Below are positions 17,856 to 25,979 of a stretch of DNA of 64,000 bases, one piece after another. The stretch lies in NCBI GenBank assembly GCA_029782355.1, contig JAKOUY010000016.1:124001-188000 (forward strand), given 5' to 3'. The stretch comes from Actinomycetes bacterium. Its GTDB lineage: Bacteria > Actinomycetota > Acidimicrobiia > Acidimicrobiales > Ilumatobacteraceae. Positions within the stretch are counted from its first letter, which is position 1. Every line of letters starts with the position of its first letter. Both the position numbers and the translations under genes were made by a program. The notes beneath the pieces were generated by a model. It saw only the letters and a program-made list of their open reading frames with translations. It searched no databases and was not told where the DNA came from.

Positions 17856-19202
17856 TCAGGGGAGGAGGACGCCGGGGTTCAGCAGGCCGGCCGGGTCGAG
17901 GGCTCGCTTCACGGCGCGCAGGGCGTCGATGGCCGCCGGGCCCCGTGCCCGCTCGATCCATGCGGTTTTGGCCTGGCCGATGCCGTGCTCGGCGCTGATC
18001 GCCCCGCCAGCGGCGACGACCCAGGACAGGACCGCATCCGTGACTCGCCCAGCGTGGTCGGTGGTCCCGACGTAGTTGAGGTGAAGGTTGCCTTCGGCGA
18101 GGTGGCCGAAGGCATACAGCGCGGCGTCGACGTCATGAGCGGCGCGCTGGGCCACGTCGACCAGACCGGCCAGGCGGTCGACGGGGACGGCGACGTCGAG
18201 CTTCAGCGGGACGCCGCGGCGGTTGATGGCCAGCGAGACGTGGTCGCGGATGGCCAGCAGGTGGTCGCGTTGCGGGCCGGTGGCCAGCGCCCCGCGGTGC
18301 TCGCTCAACACGCCGGCCAGCTCCTCAGCCGGGTCGTTGGCCGCAGCGCAGTCGACCAGCACGGCGACGGGTGCGTCGAGGCCGGCCGGCGGCGCCAGGC
18401 CGAACTCGTCGGCCACCACGCCGACGGCGTCGGCCAGCAGGACCTCGGCGCCGTCGAGTGAGGGCAGGCCGCGCAGCTGCGACAGCAGGCTGACGGCATC
18501 GCCCACCGAGTCGAGTGCCACCCAGGCGGCGGCGCGCCGGGCCAGGGCGGGCACCAGCCTCAGGCGGGCCGCCGTGACCACTGCCAGGGTGCCCTCGGAG
18601 CCGGACAGCAGGCTCGGGAGGTGCAGGCCCATCGTCGCCTTGGGCAAGCCGGACAGATCGTCGACGACCGACCCGTCGGCCAGCACCGCCTGGACCCCCA
18701 TGACCTGCTGGCGCATCGTGCCGAAGCGCACCACGCGCGACCCGCCGGCGTTGGTGGCGATGGCCCCGCCGACGGTGGCCGAGTCGCGGGCGCCCCAGTC
18801 GACGGGGAACTCCAGCGCGGCAGCGGCCGCGGCGCCCTGCACGGCGGCGATCGTGGCCCCGGCGCCGGCCGTGACCTGGGCGGCGGCGAGGTCGACCGGG
18901 CTGAGGGCGTCGAGGCGCCGCAGGTTGACCAGCACCTCTCCACCCCGGGGCGTGGCCCCGCCGACCAGCCCGGTGTTCCCGCCCTGGGGGACGACGGCCG
19001 CTCCCGCGGCGGCGCAGGCCCGCACGACGCCGGCCACCTCGGCGGTGTCGGCGGGGCGGACCACGCAACGGGCCCGGCCGTGATAGCGACCGGTCCAATC
19101 GGTCTCGTAGCCGGCGCGGACGTCGGCCTCGGTCAGCACATGTCGGGCACCGACGATCGCCGCCAGTCGCTCGGGCAGGTCATCGGGGTGCTGCTGGCCC
19201 AC
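17856..19202 (-). CDS. FAD-linked oxidase (GlcD/D-lactate dehydrogenase family)
   Basis: A 448-residue flavoprotein of the VAO/PCMH fold. The FAD pyrophosphate-binding region reads PQGGNTGLVGGATP (near residue 72), then VDWGARDSATVGGAIATNAGGS (conserved GARDSATVGG core), and the C-terminal half ends with FGHLAEGNLHLNYVG and AEHGIGQAKTAWI, the substrate-His motif of GlcD/Dld-type 2-hydroxyacid dehydrogenases. Substrates in the family are D-lactate, glycolate and D-2-hydroxyglutarate. It follows a LarA-like gene by 6 bases in the same operon, which favours lactate or a related 2-hydroxyacid. Confidence 0.88.
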   Translation of the reverse strand: MGQQHPDDLPERLAAIVGARHVLTEADVRAGYETDWTGRYHGRARCVVRPADTAEVAGVVRACAAAGAAVVPQGGNTGLVGGATPRGGEVLVNLRRLDALSPVDLAAAQVTAGAGATIAAVQGAAAAAALEFPVDWGARDSATVGGAIATNAGGSRVVRFGTMRQQVMGVQAVLADGSVVDDLSGLPKATMGLHLPSLLSGSEGTLAVVTAARLRLVPALARRAAAWVALDSVGDAVSLLSQLRGLPSLDGAEVLLADAVGVVADEFGLAPPAGLDAPVAVLVDCAAANDPAEELAGVLSEHRGALATGPQRDHLLAIRDHVSLAINRRGVPLKLDVAVPVDRLAGLVDVAQRAAHDVDAALYAFGHLAEGNLHLNYVGTTDHAGRVTDAVLSWVVAAGGAISAEHGIGQAKTAWIERARGPAAIDALRAVKRALDPAGLLNPGVLLP

Positions 19203-19208
19203 GACCGT

Positions 19209-20495
19209 TCAACCCACCAAGCGGGCGCCCGGCGGCAGGTGGTCCACCAGGGCCTCGCTGACCCAGCAGCGGGTCAGGTGCAGGGTGCTGCGGATGCGGA
19301 CGACCCGCTTCGGCTCGTCGAAGCCCCGCCCGCTCATGCACAGGGCGGCCTTGATGCAGTCCTCCTCGGTGGGCAGGACCATCGGCATCCGGCTGCGTCG
19401 GAGGCCGGCCGGCCCGGCGGTGAAGCAGTTGATGTAGGTCTTGGTGAAGTCGAGCTGGGCGGCCAACGACGCCGGGATGAAGTCGGCGAACCCGATGCCG
19501 AGGGCGTTGCCGCCGGACACGGGGGTCAGTGCCAGCAGGACGATGTTGGTGACCCGCGGCCGCTCGCCGTCGGCAAGCCCGGGGACCCAGAAGCGGCCGG
19601 TGACGTTGGGGTCCATCGTCGTCCCGCTGATGTCCTTGCCACCCAGCTCGATGATCAGGGTGTCGATCTCGTCGAACGGCAGACCGGGGATCAGCGAGCG
19701 GGCGACCTCGGTCAGCCGGCGCTCGGCGTCGCCACCGACCTCGTCGGCGGTGAGCGCCTCGACCTGAGCGACCTGGCCGGCCGCCGACTCGATCGAGGTC
19801 ACCCCGCCCAGCAGGCGTCCCGTGCCGCGCAGGGCGGTGATGCCGGCCAGCAGGCGGTCACGCATCTGCGATGGTCCGCACGAATGGATCTGCGCCGCGC
19901 CCGGTTGCTTGCCCATGCCGACGACGGCCATCTTCGTGCAGCCGCTCTCGATCGGACCCTTGAAGCAGGTGTGCGCCTTGGTCCGGTTGACCGGCAGGAT
20001 CCGATCCGCCGCGGCGGCGTGGCGGTCGAGATAGAGCGGCATGGTGTGACCGTCGGCGAGGGGTGGGGTGCGGGCGACCTCGACGGTCTCCATGGTTGCC
20101 CGGATCTCACAGCCGAGCGCGTCCTCTGTCATCCCCAGCGAGGCCAGCATGGCCCGCTGACCCTCCGCCGTCGCCCCGCCGTGGCTGCCCATCGCCGGGA
20201 TGACGAACGGCTCGGCGCCCAGCTCGCGCAGGCCGGCGATGGTGCCGCGCAGCAGGGCGACCCGCTCGGTGAGGCCGCGCGAGCCGCCACCGACGGCGAC
20301 GGTCATGCCCGGCGTGACGCTGCCGGCGAGACGGGCGATCACCGCAGAACGTGCCGCGTCCTGCACGTCGGCGATCGGCGGTGGATCCGGCACCTCGAGG
20401 GCCACCTCGTGCAGGTCGGGGATGGTGATCTCCGGAGGGAACGGCAGGCGCACCCCGGCCATCAACGCATCCCAACCGGTGGCGTGCTCCGACAT
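19209..20495 (-). CDS. LarA-like (DUF2088, lactate racemase domain) protein
   Basis: About 428 residues. The N-terminal half has VAVGGGSRGLTERVALLRG and VIPAMGSHGGATAEGQ, recognisable as the lactate racemase N-terminal (DUF2088) type. A central segment reads GHTMPLYLDRHAA and NRTKAHTCFKGPIESGCTKM, providing His and Lys residues where LarA holds its nickel-pincer cofactor; I cannot align them residue by residue. The family may racemise or otherwise act on 2-hydroxyacids. No larB, larC or larE cofactor gene is in the window. The ATG at 20495 lies 7 bases after a TACCGT hexamer; the FAD oxidase gene follows directly. Confidence 0.68.
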   Translation of the reverse strand: MSEHATGWDALMAGVRLPFPPEITIPDLHEVALEVPDPPPIADVQDAARSAVIARLAGSVTPGMTVAVGGGSRGLTERVALLRGTIAGLRELGAEPFVIPAMGSHGGATAEGQRAMLASLGMTEDALGCEIRATMETVEVARTPPLADGHTMPLYLDRHAAAADRILPVNRTKAHTCFKGPIESGCTKMAVVGMGKQPGAAQIHSCGPSQMRDRLLAGITALRGTGRLLGGVTSIESAAGQVAQVEALTADEVGGDAERRLTEVARSLIPGLPFDEIDTLIIELGGKDISGTTMDPNVTGRFWVPGLADGERPRVTNIVLLALTPVSGGNALGIGFADFIPASLAAQLDFTKTYINCFTAGPAGLRRSRMPMVLPTEEDCIKAALCMSGRGFDEPKRVVRIRSTLHLTRCWVSEALVDHLPPGARLVG

Positions 20496-20502
20496 GTCGG
20501 GC

Positions 20503-20508
20503 ACGGTA
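20503..20508 (-). promoter_or_regulatory. -10 hexamer TACCGT of the LarA-like/FAD oxidase operon
   Basis: TACCGT on the minus strand is 7 bases before the ATG at 20495. A divergent TACCCT hexamer at 20553-20558 serves the GNAT gene. Confidence 0.4.
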
Positions 20509-20552
20509 TCGGTTGGCGGCACGGTTGGCCGCGACGTGCGGCGGCGCTGGTC

Positions 20553-20558
20553 TACCCT
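20553..20558 (+). promoter_or_regulatory. -10 hexamer TACCCT of the tandem-GNAT gene
   Basis: TACCCT is followed by 6 bases and the ATG at 20565, consistent with leaderless transcription. Confidence 0.4.
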
Positions 20559-20564
20559 GCGCCG

Positions 20565-21536
20565 ATGCCGTGGCACCTGCGCCCCACCACGCCCGGCGAC
20601 CTGCCGGCGGCGTGCGACGTGCTCAACCGGTCACAACATGCCGACGGGATCCCCGAGGTGCGTGCCCAGGACGAGTTCGCCGAGGGCCTCGCCGATGACG
20701 GAGTCGACCTGGACGCCGACATGCGCGTCGCCGTCGACGACGAGACCGGTGCTGTGCTCGGCTACGTGCACACGGCCTACCTGGCGAGCGAGACGCACAC
20801 CGAGCGCTGCTACCTGTTCGGCGACGTCGACCCGCCGGCACGGCGCCAGGGCATCGGCACGGCGCTGATGGCGTTCGCCCTCGAGCGGGCCGCTGAGCAG
20901 CACGAGGCCTCGGATTCGCCCACCGCCAAGGTGACCCGGGTGCAGGCCGGCGAGCACGCCGTCGGTGCCCAGCGCCTGTTCGAGCAGTGCGGCCTGCGCC
21001 GGGTGCGGTATCACGAGACGCTGGTGCGCCCGCTGGACGACATGCGCGCGCCGCGTACCCCGACCGGCGTCGAGATCATCGCCTGGCCGGCGGATCGCGA
21101 CGAGGAGATCCGCCAGGCCAAGATCGCCGCCTTCGCCCAGCATTGGGGGTCCAGCCCGGATTCACCGGCCACGTGGCGCAGTCGGGTCGACGGGTTCGGC
21201 TCGCGCCTCGACCTCAGCTTCGTGGCCATCGACACGGCCAGTGGCGTGATCGTCGGCCATTGCCTGACCCGCCGGTTCGAGGCCGACGACGACGTGATCG
21301 GACGACGCGAGGGGTGGATCGACAATCTCGGCACCCGTCCCGACCATCGCGGGCGAGGAGTGGCTTCGGCACTGATCGCCACGGCCCTGGACGCCTATGC
21401 CACCGCCGGGTTGACCCATGCCGCGCTGAACGTCGACAGCGAGAACCCGTCGGGCGCGGCCCGGCTGTACCGTGCCCTCGGCTTCGCCCACGAGCGCGGC
21501 GAGTGGACCTACGAGGCCGCCCACCCGCATCGCTGA
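20565..21536 (+). CDS. tandem GNAT N-acetyltransferase (mycothiol-synthase-like architecture)
   Basis: A 323-residue protein with two GNAT folds. The first (about 1-155) has DVDPPARRQGIGTALMAFAL, the acetyl-CoA pyrophosphate loop R-Q-G-I-G. The second (about 165-323) has LGTRPDHRGRGVASALIATAL and ends in NPSGAARLYRALGF. Two full domains and about 320 residues match the architecture of MshD, which acetylates Cys-GlcN-Ins in mycothiol synthesis, but many actinobacterial double-GNAT proteins have unknown substrates and no mycothiol genes are adjacent. The start follows a TACCCT hexamer by 6 bases. Confidence 0.8.
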   Translation: MPWHLRPTTPGDLPAACDVLNRSQHADGIPEVRAQDEFAEGLADDGVDLDADMRVAVDDETGAVLGYVHTAYLASETHTERCYLFGDVDPPARRQGIGTALMAFALERAAEQHEASDSPTAKVTRVQAGEHAVGAQRLFEQCGLRRVRYHETLVRPLDDMRAPRTPTGVEIIAWPADRDEEIRQAKIAAFAQHWGSSPDSPATWRSRVDGFGSRLDLSFVAIDTASGVIVGHCLTRRFEADDDVIGRREGWIDNLGTRPDHRGRGVASALIATALDAYATAGLTHAALNVDSENPSGAARLYRALGFAHERGEWTYEAAHPHR

Positions 21537-21547
21537 TCGGCGCCGAC

Positions 21548-22675
21548 TCACCCCGCTGCAGCCGTCGATGGGGTGATCGTCTGCTCGGCTCGCAGCTGCT
21601 CGCAGTCCTGGCTCACCGGGACCGGCCTGTTCAGGCCGTTGTTGCGTGACGTGCCGTCGCCCTGGAGCGCATCGGCCAGTTCCCACATGTGATCCGACCA
21701 GCCACCCATCGGAGCCATCTCGCGCAGGATCGGCCAGTTGCGAGCCGTCGCCGTCGCCTGAGTGGCCTGCTGCTGGGCCGCCGCGTCGCCCGCAGCCCGG
21801 GCGGTGAACCACTGGTCGACCCAGGCGCAGACGACGGCACCCGTGACCCGGACGCCGAGCTGGTACCGATCGGCGATGTCCGAGGTGGCGATCACCGTTG
21901 GGTCGAACGCCGCCGGGAGCGGCACCCCGGTCAGCATGTCGCGGATGACGCCGGGCTGCCCGTCGGTCTGGGTGGTCGACGCCGGCATGGCGCGCAGCCA
22001 GGTCTCGACATCGACCAGCCTGACGTGGTCCAGCGCCGACGTGAACTGCTCGAGCGTCCCGTGGTCGAGTCGCAGCTGAATGGCGTGGGCGATGTCGTTC
22101 CACTGGGCGACGAAGGTCTCCGAGCCGGCATCGAACAGGGTGGCGCGGCCGCCGGGAACGGGATGCTGACCGATCGACCGGGAGCTGCGATCGGCGGGTA
22201 CTTGGGCAGCTGGTGACCACGTCAGCGCCAGGACGGCAGCGCCGACCGGCGCCGACGTCGGGGTGGCCTCGACGGCCGGGACGTAGTCGAGCTCGCCGAA
22301 GCCCTTGCTCTCGTCCGCGTAGCTGAGCTTCCAGGCCGGATCGTCGACGAGCAGGAGTGGCGAGCGCTGGGCCATGGCCACCAGCGGCGCAGCCCACGCG
22401 GTGTGATCCGTGCGATCCGGTCTGGCGATGTCGACGATCATCAGTGCCGCCGTGGCTGCCGCGGCGGCGCCGGCCAGCAACGCAGCGCGTCGCCAGCGGG
22501 TGGGCATCGGCCGATGCCGTCGCGGCGACGTGCTCGACGAGGCGCAGTCGTCCATGAGCTCGGTGCCGAGGCGGTCGAGTGCGTCGCGCGCCGAGGTTGC
22601 CAGCCGGTCGAGCTGCGCCGGATCGGCCTCGGCCAGCAGCCGGTCGAGGTCGCCGAGATGGATGTTGCGAGTCAT
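21548..22675 (-). CDS. single-pass membrane protein, probable anti-sigma partner
   Basis: A 375-residue protein. The first ~75 residues are cytoplasmic and acidic/basic mixed (LGDLDRLLAEADPAQLDRLA), followed by one transmembrane helix (ALLAGAAAAATAALMIV) and a large extracytoplasmic domain with no family I recognise. The ATG overlaps the stop of the ECF sigma gene (ATGA at 22672-22675), the usual layout for a sigma factor and its membrane anti-sigma factor. No zinc-binding HXXXCXXC motif is visible in the N-terminus, so it is not a standard ZAS anti-sigma. The role is therefore inferred from context only. Confidence 0.72.
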   Translation of the reverse strand: MTRNIHLGDLDRLLAEADPAQLDRLATSARDALDRLGTELMDDCASSSTSPRRHRPMPTRWRRAALLAGAAAAATAALMIVDIARPDRTDHTAWAAPLVAMAQRSPLLLVDDPAWKLSYADESKGFGELDYVPAVEATPTSAPVGAAVLALTWSPAAQVPADRSSRSIGQHPVPGGRATLFDAGSETFVAQWNDIAHAIQLRLDHGTLEQFTSALDHVRLVDVETWLRAMPASTTQTDGQPGVIRDMLTGVPLPAAFDPTVIATSDIADRYQLGVRVTGAVVCAWVDQWFTARAAGDAAAQQQATQATATARNWPILREMAPMGGWSDHMWELADALQGDGTSRNNGLNRPVPVSQDCEQLRAEQTITPSTAAAG

Positions 22676-23226
22676 GGTCGTTCCTCGTGCAGGGTGATGA
22701 GCGATGAAGCGGTGCGGCGTTCCCGTCCAGCGATCAGGGAGGCGGCCAGTCGCTGCCGGGCGCGGTGCAGGCGAACCCGGACCGCGCCGTTGCTCAGGCC
22801 GGTGGCCGCGGCGATCTCCGCCGGCGTGAGCCCCTCCCAGCTGGTCAGGGTCAGCAGCTCGCGGTCGGCAGCGTCCAGTTCGGCCAGCGCGGCATGGACG
22901 TCGACATGTGGCGCCGGCCGGGGTCCGTCGACGGCAAGCTCGGCGCGCAGTCGGTCGGCCAGGCGATTGGCTCGCAGCACGCCACGTCGGTGATTGGCCA
23001 GCACCAGGCGGGCCACGCCGAACAGCCACGGCCGGGCTCCGTCGCCGGCGGGCACGTCGTCGAGGCGGCGCCAGGCCACCGTGAACACCTCGGCGACGAC
23101 GTCGGCGGCCTGCTCGCGAGGCTCGACCCGACGCAGGGCATAGCCCAGCACGGCGAGCGCGTGGGCTCGATACAACGCGGCGAATCGCTGCTCGGCGGGC
23201 GGCGACGGGGAACGCATCACCCTCAC
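22672..23226 (-). CDS. ECF-type RNA polymerase sigma factor
   Basis: A 184-residue sigma70-family factor with region 2 (FAALYRAHALAVLGYALRR through DVVAEVFTVAWRRLDDVP and PWLFGVARLVLANHRR) and region 4 (LDAADRELLTLTSWEGLTPAEIAAATGLSNGAVRVRLHRAR, a helix-turn-helix). It should direct polymerase to a small regulon in response to an envelope signal. The downstream membrane protein, translationally coupled by ATGA, is its likely regulator. Confidence 0.9.
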   Translation of the reverse strand: MRVMRSPSPPAEQRFAALYRAHALAVLGYALRRVEPREQAADVVAEVFTVAWRRLDDVPAGDGARPWLFGVARLVLANHRRGVLRANRLADRLRAELAVDGPRPAPHVDVHAALAELDAADRELLTLTSWEGLTPAEIAAATGLSNGAVRVRLHRARQRLAASLIAGRERRTASSLITLHEERP

Positions 23227-23253
23227 CTGTCCGGACGCGCCCCGTTCGTTACG

Positions 23254-23667
23254 TCAGACGGCGCGCATCCGGTTGTTGCGCGGCTGGTGCTCGACCTCGG
23301 CCAGGCCGAGGCGCTCCATGAGCGGGGGGATGTACATGCCGAAGCGGCCGCGCAGGCCCTTCTTCAAGCCGTACCAGCCACCCACGGGGTTGTCCGCGGA
23401 ACGAGCCCAGGCCTCGACGGTGCCCGGCCTGGTCGGCTTCTGCTCGTCGGCGGAACCGAGTTCCATCCAGTCGCCGTGGGCTCGCAGCATCGCCTCGAGA
23501 TCGACCAAGCAGCGAGCGTCGTACAGCAACACGGTCTTGCCCACGGCGCAGACCAACACGTCGCGGCCGTCGCGCTGCTCGCGGTGCATCTGGAACTCGG
23601 AGGTCAACGGCGGCGTCTGGAGCAGCCACGGATCGGCCGCGGTCCCGGTGCCCTTGTGGTTGCTCAT
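23254..23667 (-). CDS. conserved actinobacterial protein of unknown function (DUF6855-like)
   Basis: A 137-residue soluble protein. It has the memorable features of a small conserved actinobacterial family: GTAADPWLLQTPPLTSEF near the start, AVGKTVLLYDARCLVDLEAML in the middle, and a C-terminal NPVGGWYGLKKGLRGRFGMYIPP block ending RNNRMRAV. I believe this is DUF6855, but the number is from memory. No catalytic motif is evident. A GGGGAG Shine-Dalgarno precedes the ATG at 23667. It stands alone, 27 bases from the sigma gene upstream on the same strand's other side. Confidence 0.72.
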   Translation of the reverse strand: MSNHKGTGTAADPWLLQTPPLTSEFQMHREQRDGRDVLVCAVGKTVLLYDARCLVDLEAMLRAHGDWMELGSADEQKPTRPGTVEAWARSADNPVGGWYGLKKGLRGRFGMYIPPLMERLGLAEVEHQPRNNRMRAV

Positions 23668-23766
23668 CTGTGGTGCTGACTCCCCATCCAGCCGCTCGCC
23701 GGCACACAGTGTGGCAGACCGGTGACCGGTGGTGTGGGCGCTGGCGGCGGCGCACCGGTGCGGTCC

Positions 23767-23772
23767 TATCCT
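23767..23772 (+). promoter_or_regulatory. -10 hexamer TATCCT of the aldehyde dehydrogenase gene
   Basis: TATCCT is followed by 6 bases and the ATG at 23779, consistent with leaderless transcription. Confidence 0.45.
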
Positions 23773-23778
23773 CGGTTC

Positions 23779-25224
23779 ATGAGCCTGACGACGACGCCCA
23801 TCGAGCAGATCCCGACCGTGGTGGCCGGTGCCCGGGCGGCCGTTGCCCAGGGGCGGACCACCCCGTTGGCCTGGCGGGTCGACACGCTGCGCCGGCTGCG
23901 CGCCCTGCTCGTCGCGCACGAGGACGCCCTGCTGGACGCGCTGGCCGCCGACTTCGCCAAGCCTCGACCCGAAGCGTGGCTGAGCGAACTGGGCTTCACC
24001 CTCTCCGACATCGACCACACCCTGGCTCACGTGGCGCTGTGGGCCGCCCCGGAGAAGGTGGCCACCCCGCTGACCTTCAAGCCCGGCCGCAGCGAGATCC
24101 ATCACGAGCCGCTCGGGGTGGTCTGCGTCATCGCCCCCTGGAACTATCCGGTGCAGCTCCTCCTGGTGCCGATGGTGGCGGCCATCGCCGCGGGCAACGC
24201 AGTGGTCGCCAAGCCCAGCGAGTTGGCCCCGGCCACCTCGGACGCGTTGGCTGCGTTGATCACCGCGCTCGGCGATCCCGCCGTTGCACTCGTGCAGGGC
24301 GGCGTCGCCGAGACCACTGCGCTGTTGACCGAGCGCTTCGATCACATCCTCTACACCGGCAACGGGCGGGTGGCCCGGGTGGTCATGCGCGCCGCCGCCG
24401 ACCACCTCACGCCCGTCACCCTGGAGCTGGGCGGCAAGAGCCCGGCCATCGTCACCGCCTCCGCCAACATCGACGTGGCGGCGCGGCGCATCGCCTGGGG
24501 CAAGTTCCTCAACTGCGGGCAGACCTGCATCGCTCCCGACTACGTGCTCGTCGAGCGATCCGTCCACGACCAGCTGGTGACGGCCATCGGGAACCAGATC
24601 ACCGAGTTCTACGGGCCCGACCCGCAGGCCAGCGCGGACTACGCCCGGATCGTCAACGACGTCCACTTCCAGCGGTTGGAGAAGCTGCTGCACGCCGGCA
24701 CCGTGGCCGTCGGGGGGCAGACCGATCCGGACAGCCGCTACATCGCTCCGACCGTGGTCACCGGTGTGACGCGTGCCGACCCGGTCATGCAGGAGGAGAT
24801 CTTCGGACCGATCCTGCCGGTGATCGCCGTCGACTCGGTGGACGAGGCGCTCGGCGTGGTCAACGCCGACGACAAGCCGCTGGCGCTGTACGTGTTCACC
24901 GAGGACGACGCCGAGGCCGAGCGCGTCCTGGCCGGCGCCACCAGCGGCGGGGCGTGCGTCAACGGCACGCTGATGCACATCAGCAACCCGAACCTTCCCT
25001 TCGGCGGGGTCGGCGAGAGCGGCATGGGCGCCTATCACGGCAAGTTCGGCTTCGACACCTTCACCCACCATCGCTCGGTCATGACCCGGACCACCAAGCT
25101 CGATCCGCCGATGACCTACCCGCCCTACACGGCGAAGAAGGAGCGGATGATCCGCCGGGGGCTGACGCTGCCCGACCCGCGGGATCTGTGGGCCAGGGTT
25201 CGCTCCGCCCGCCACCGCCGCTGA
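23779..25224 (+). CDS. aldehyde dehydrogenase family protein (class 3-like)
   Basis: A 481-residue NAD(P)-dependent aldehyde dehydrogenase. Visible motifs in order: cofactor-binding APWNYPVQLLLVP (near residue 118), Lys-bearing VVAKPSELAP, YTGNGRVAR, the general-base Glu in LELGGKSP (near 215), and the nucleophile Cys in GKFLNCGQTCIAPDY (near 250). The EEIFGPILPV and PFGGVGESGMGAYHG segments follow. The short form lacking the N-terminal extension and the C-terminal basic tail suggest the ALDH3/fatty aldehyde dehydrogenase branch. Physiological substrate unknown. Confidence 0.92.
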   Translation: MSLTTTPIEQIPTVVAGARAAVAQGRTTPLAWRVDTLRRLRALLVAHEDALLDALAADFAKPRPEAWLSELGFTLSDIDHTLAHVALWAAPEKVATPLTFKPGRSEIHHEPLGVVCVIAPWNYPVQLLLVPMVAAIAAGNAVVAKPSELAPATSDALAALITALGDPAVALVQGGVAETTALLTERFDHILYTGNGRVARVVMRAAADHLTPVTLELGGKSPAIVTASANIDVAARRIAWGKFLNCGQTCIAPDYVLVERSVHDQLVTAIGNQITEFYGPDPQASADYARIVNDVHFQRLEKLLHAGTVAVGGQTDPDSRYIAPTVVTGVTRADPVMQEEIFGPILPVIAVDSVDEALGVVNADDKPLALYVFTEDDAEAERVLAGATSGGACVNGTLMHISNPNLPFGGVGESGMGAYHGKFGFDTFTHHRSVMTRTTKLDPPMTYPPYTAKKERMIRRGLTLPDPRDLWARVRSARHRR

Positions 25225-25254
25225 TCCCGGCGAGGCCGGTTGACGGGCCGGAGG

Positions 25255-25283
25255 TTGGTGGCGTCACACCCCCTCGATAAGGT
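25255..25283 (+). promoter_or_regulatory. promoter of the Tad pilus operon
   Basis: TTGGTG (25255-25260) and TAAGGT (25278-25283) are 17 bases apart, a good sigma70-type pair about 70 bases before the first pilus gene. The leader contains an ATGCCGGC...GCCGGCAT inverted repeat (25310-25317 with 25332-25339) that could fold just before the Shine-Dalgarno. Confidence 0.55.
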
Positions 25284-25352
25284 CCGACGCACTTCCCCCA
25301 ATCTGCACGATGCCGGCGCCTGGTGGTGCCGGCCGGCATGTCGGAGGACGTG

Positions 25353-25979
25353 ATGATCGTCTGCTGGTCGGTCAAGGGTGGCAGTGGAACCACGGTGGTG
25401 GCCGCGGCGCTGGCCCGGGCCCGGTCGAACGAGGCGCCCACCCTGCTGGTCGATCTCCAGGGTGACGCCCCGCTGCTGTTCGGCGCCGGTGGCACGAGCG
25501 GTGAGCCCGGCGTGGGCGAGTGGTTGCGTTCGGCGGTGGCCACCGAGGACTCGCTGCGTCGCCTGGCGGTGCCCGTGTCGGCCGGCCTCGGCGTCGTGCC
25601 GCGCGGCGCGGAACTGGACGCCACCGCCGACTGGACCCGTCTCGCCGGCGTCCTCGGCAGCGTCCGCAGCGTGGTCGATGCCGGTCTGGGCCCGCCACCG
25701 GCGGCGCTCCACGATGTCGCCGAACAGTCGCTCCTCGTCGTTCGCCCGTGCTTCCTGTCGATCCGCCAGGCGGCCCGGTGCCCGGTGCAGCCGTCGGGCA
25801 TCGTCGTCGTTGGGGTTCCCGGTCGGGCGCTGGCCGCCGGCGACATCGAGCGTGCGGTCGGGGTGCCCGTGATCGCCACGGTGGGCTGGGACCCGGCGAT
25901 CGCCCGGGCGGTCGACGCCGGAACCTTCGCCGCCGCGGCGTGGCGGGGCGTGGACCGCGTGCTGCGTGGTGCCGCATGA
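25353..25979 (+). CDS. TadZ/CpaE-like P-loop ATPase
   Basis: A 208-residue MinD/ParA-type protein with a deviant Walker A motif KGGSGTT at residues 8-14 and a LLVDLQGD segment. In Tad systems TadZ/CpaE localises the pilus assembly machine. The receiver-like N-terminal domain found in longer TadZ proteins is absent. The ATG at 25353 is chosen because GGAGG (25343-25347) lies 5 bases upstream; an ATG at 25338 is also in frame. It begins a run of four genes joined by ATGA overlaps. Confidence 0.8.
   Translation: MIVCWSVKGGSGTTVVAAALARARSNEAPTLLVDLQGDAPLLFGAGGTSGEPGVGEWLRSAVATEDSLRRLAVPVSAGLGVVPRGAELDATADWTRLAGVLGSVRSVVDAGLGPPPAALHDVAEQSLLVVRPCFLSIRQAARCPVQPSGIVVVGVPGRALAAGDIERAVGVPVIATVGWDPAIARAVDAGTFAAAAWRGVDRVLRGAA

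Noticed and set aside
20565-21536. Firm assignment as mycothiol synthase (mshD)
   Set aside because: Two GNAT domains and length agree, but no mycothiol gene is adjacent and I cannot verify substrate-binding residues, so only the architecture is stated.
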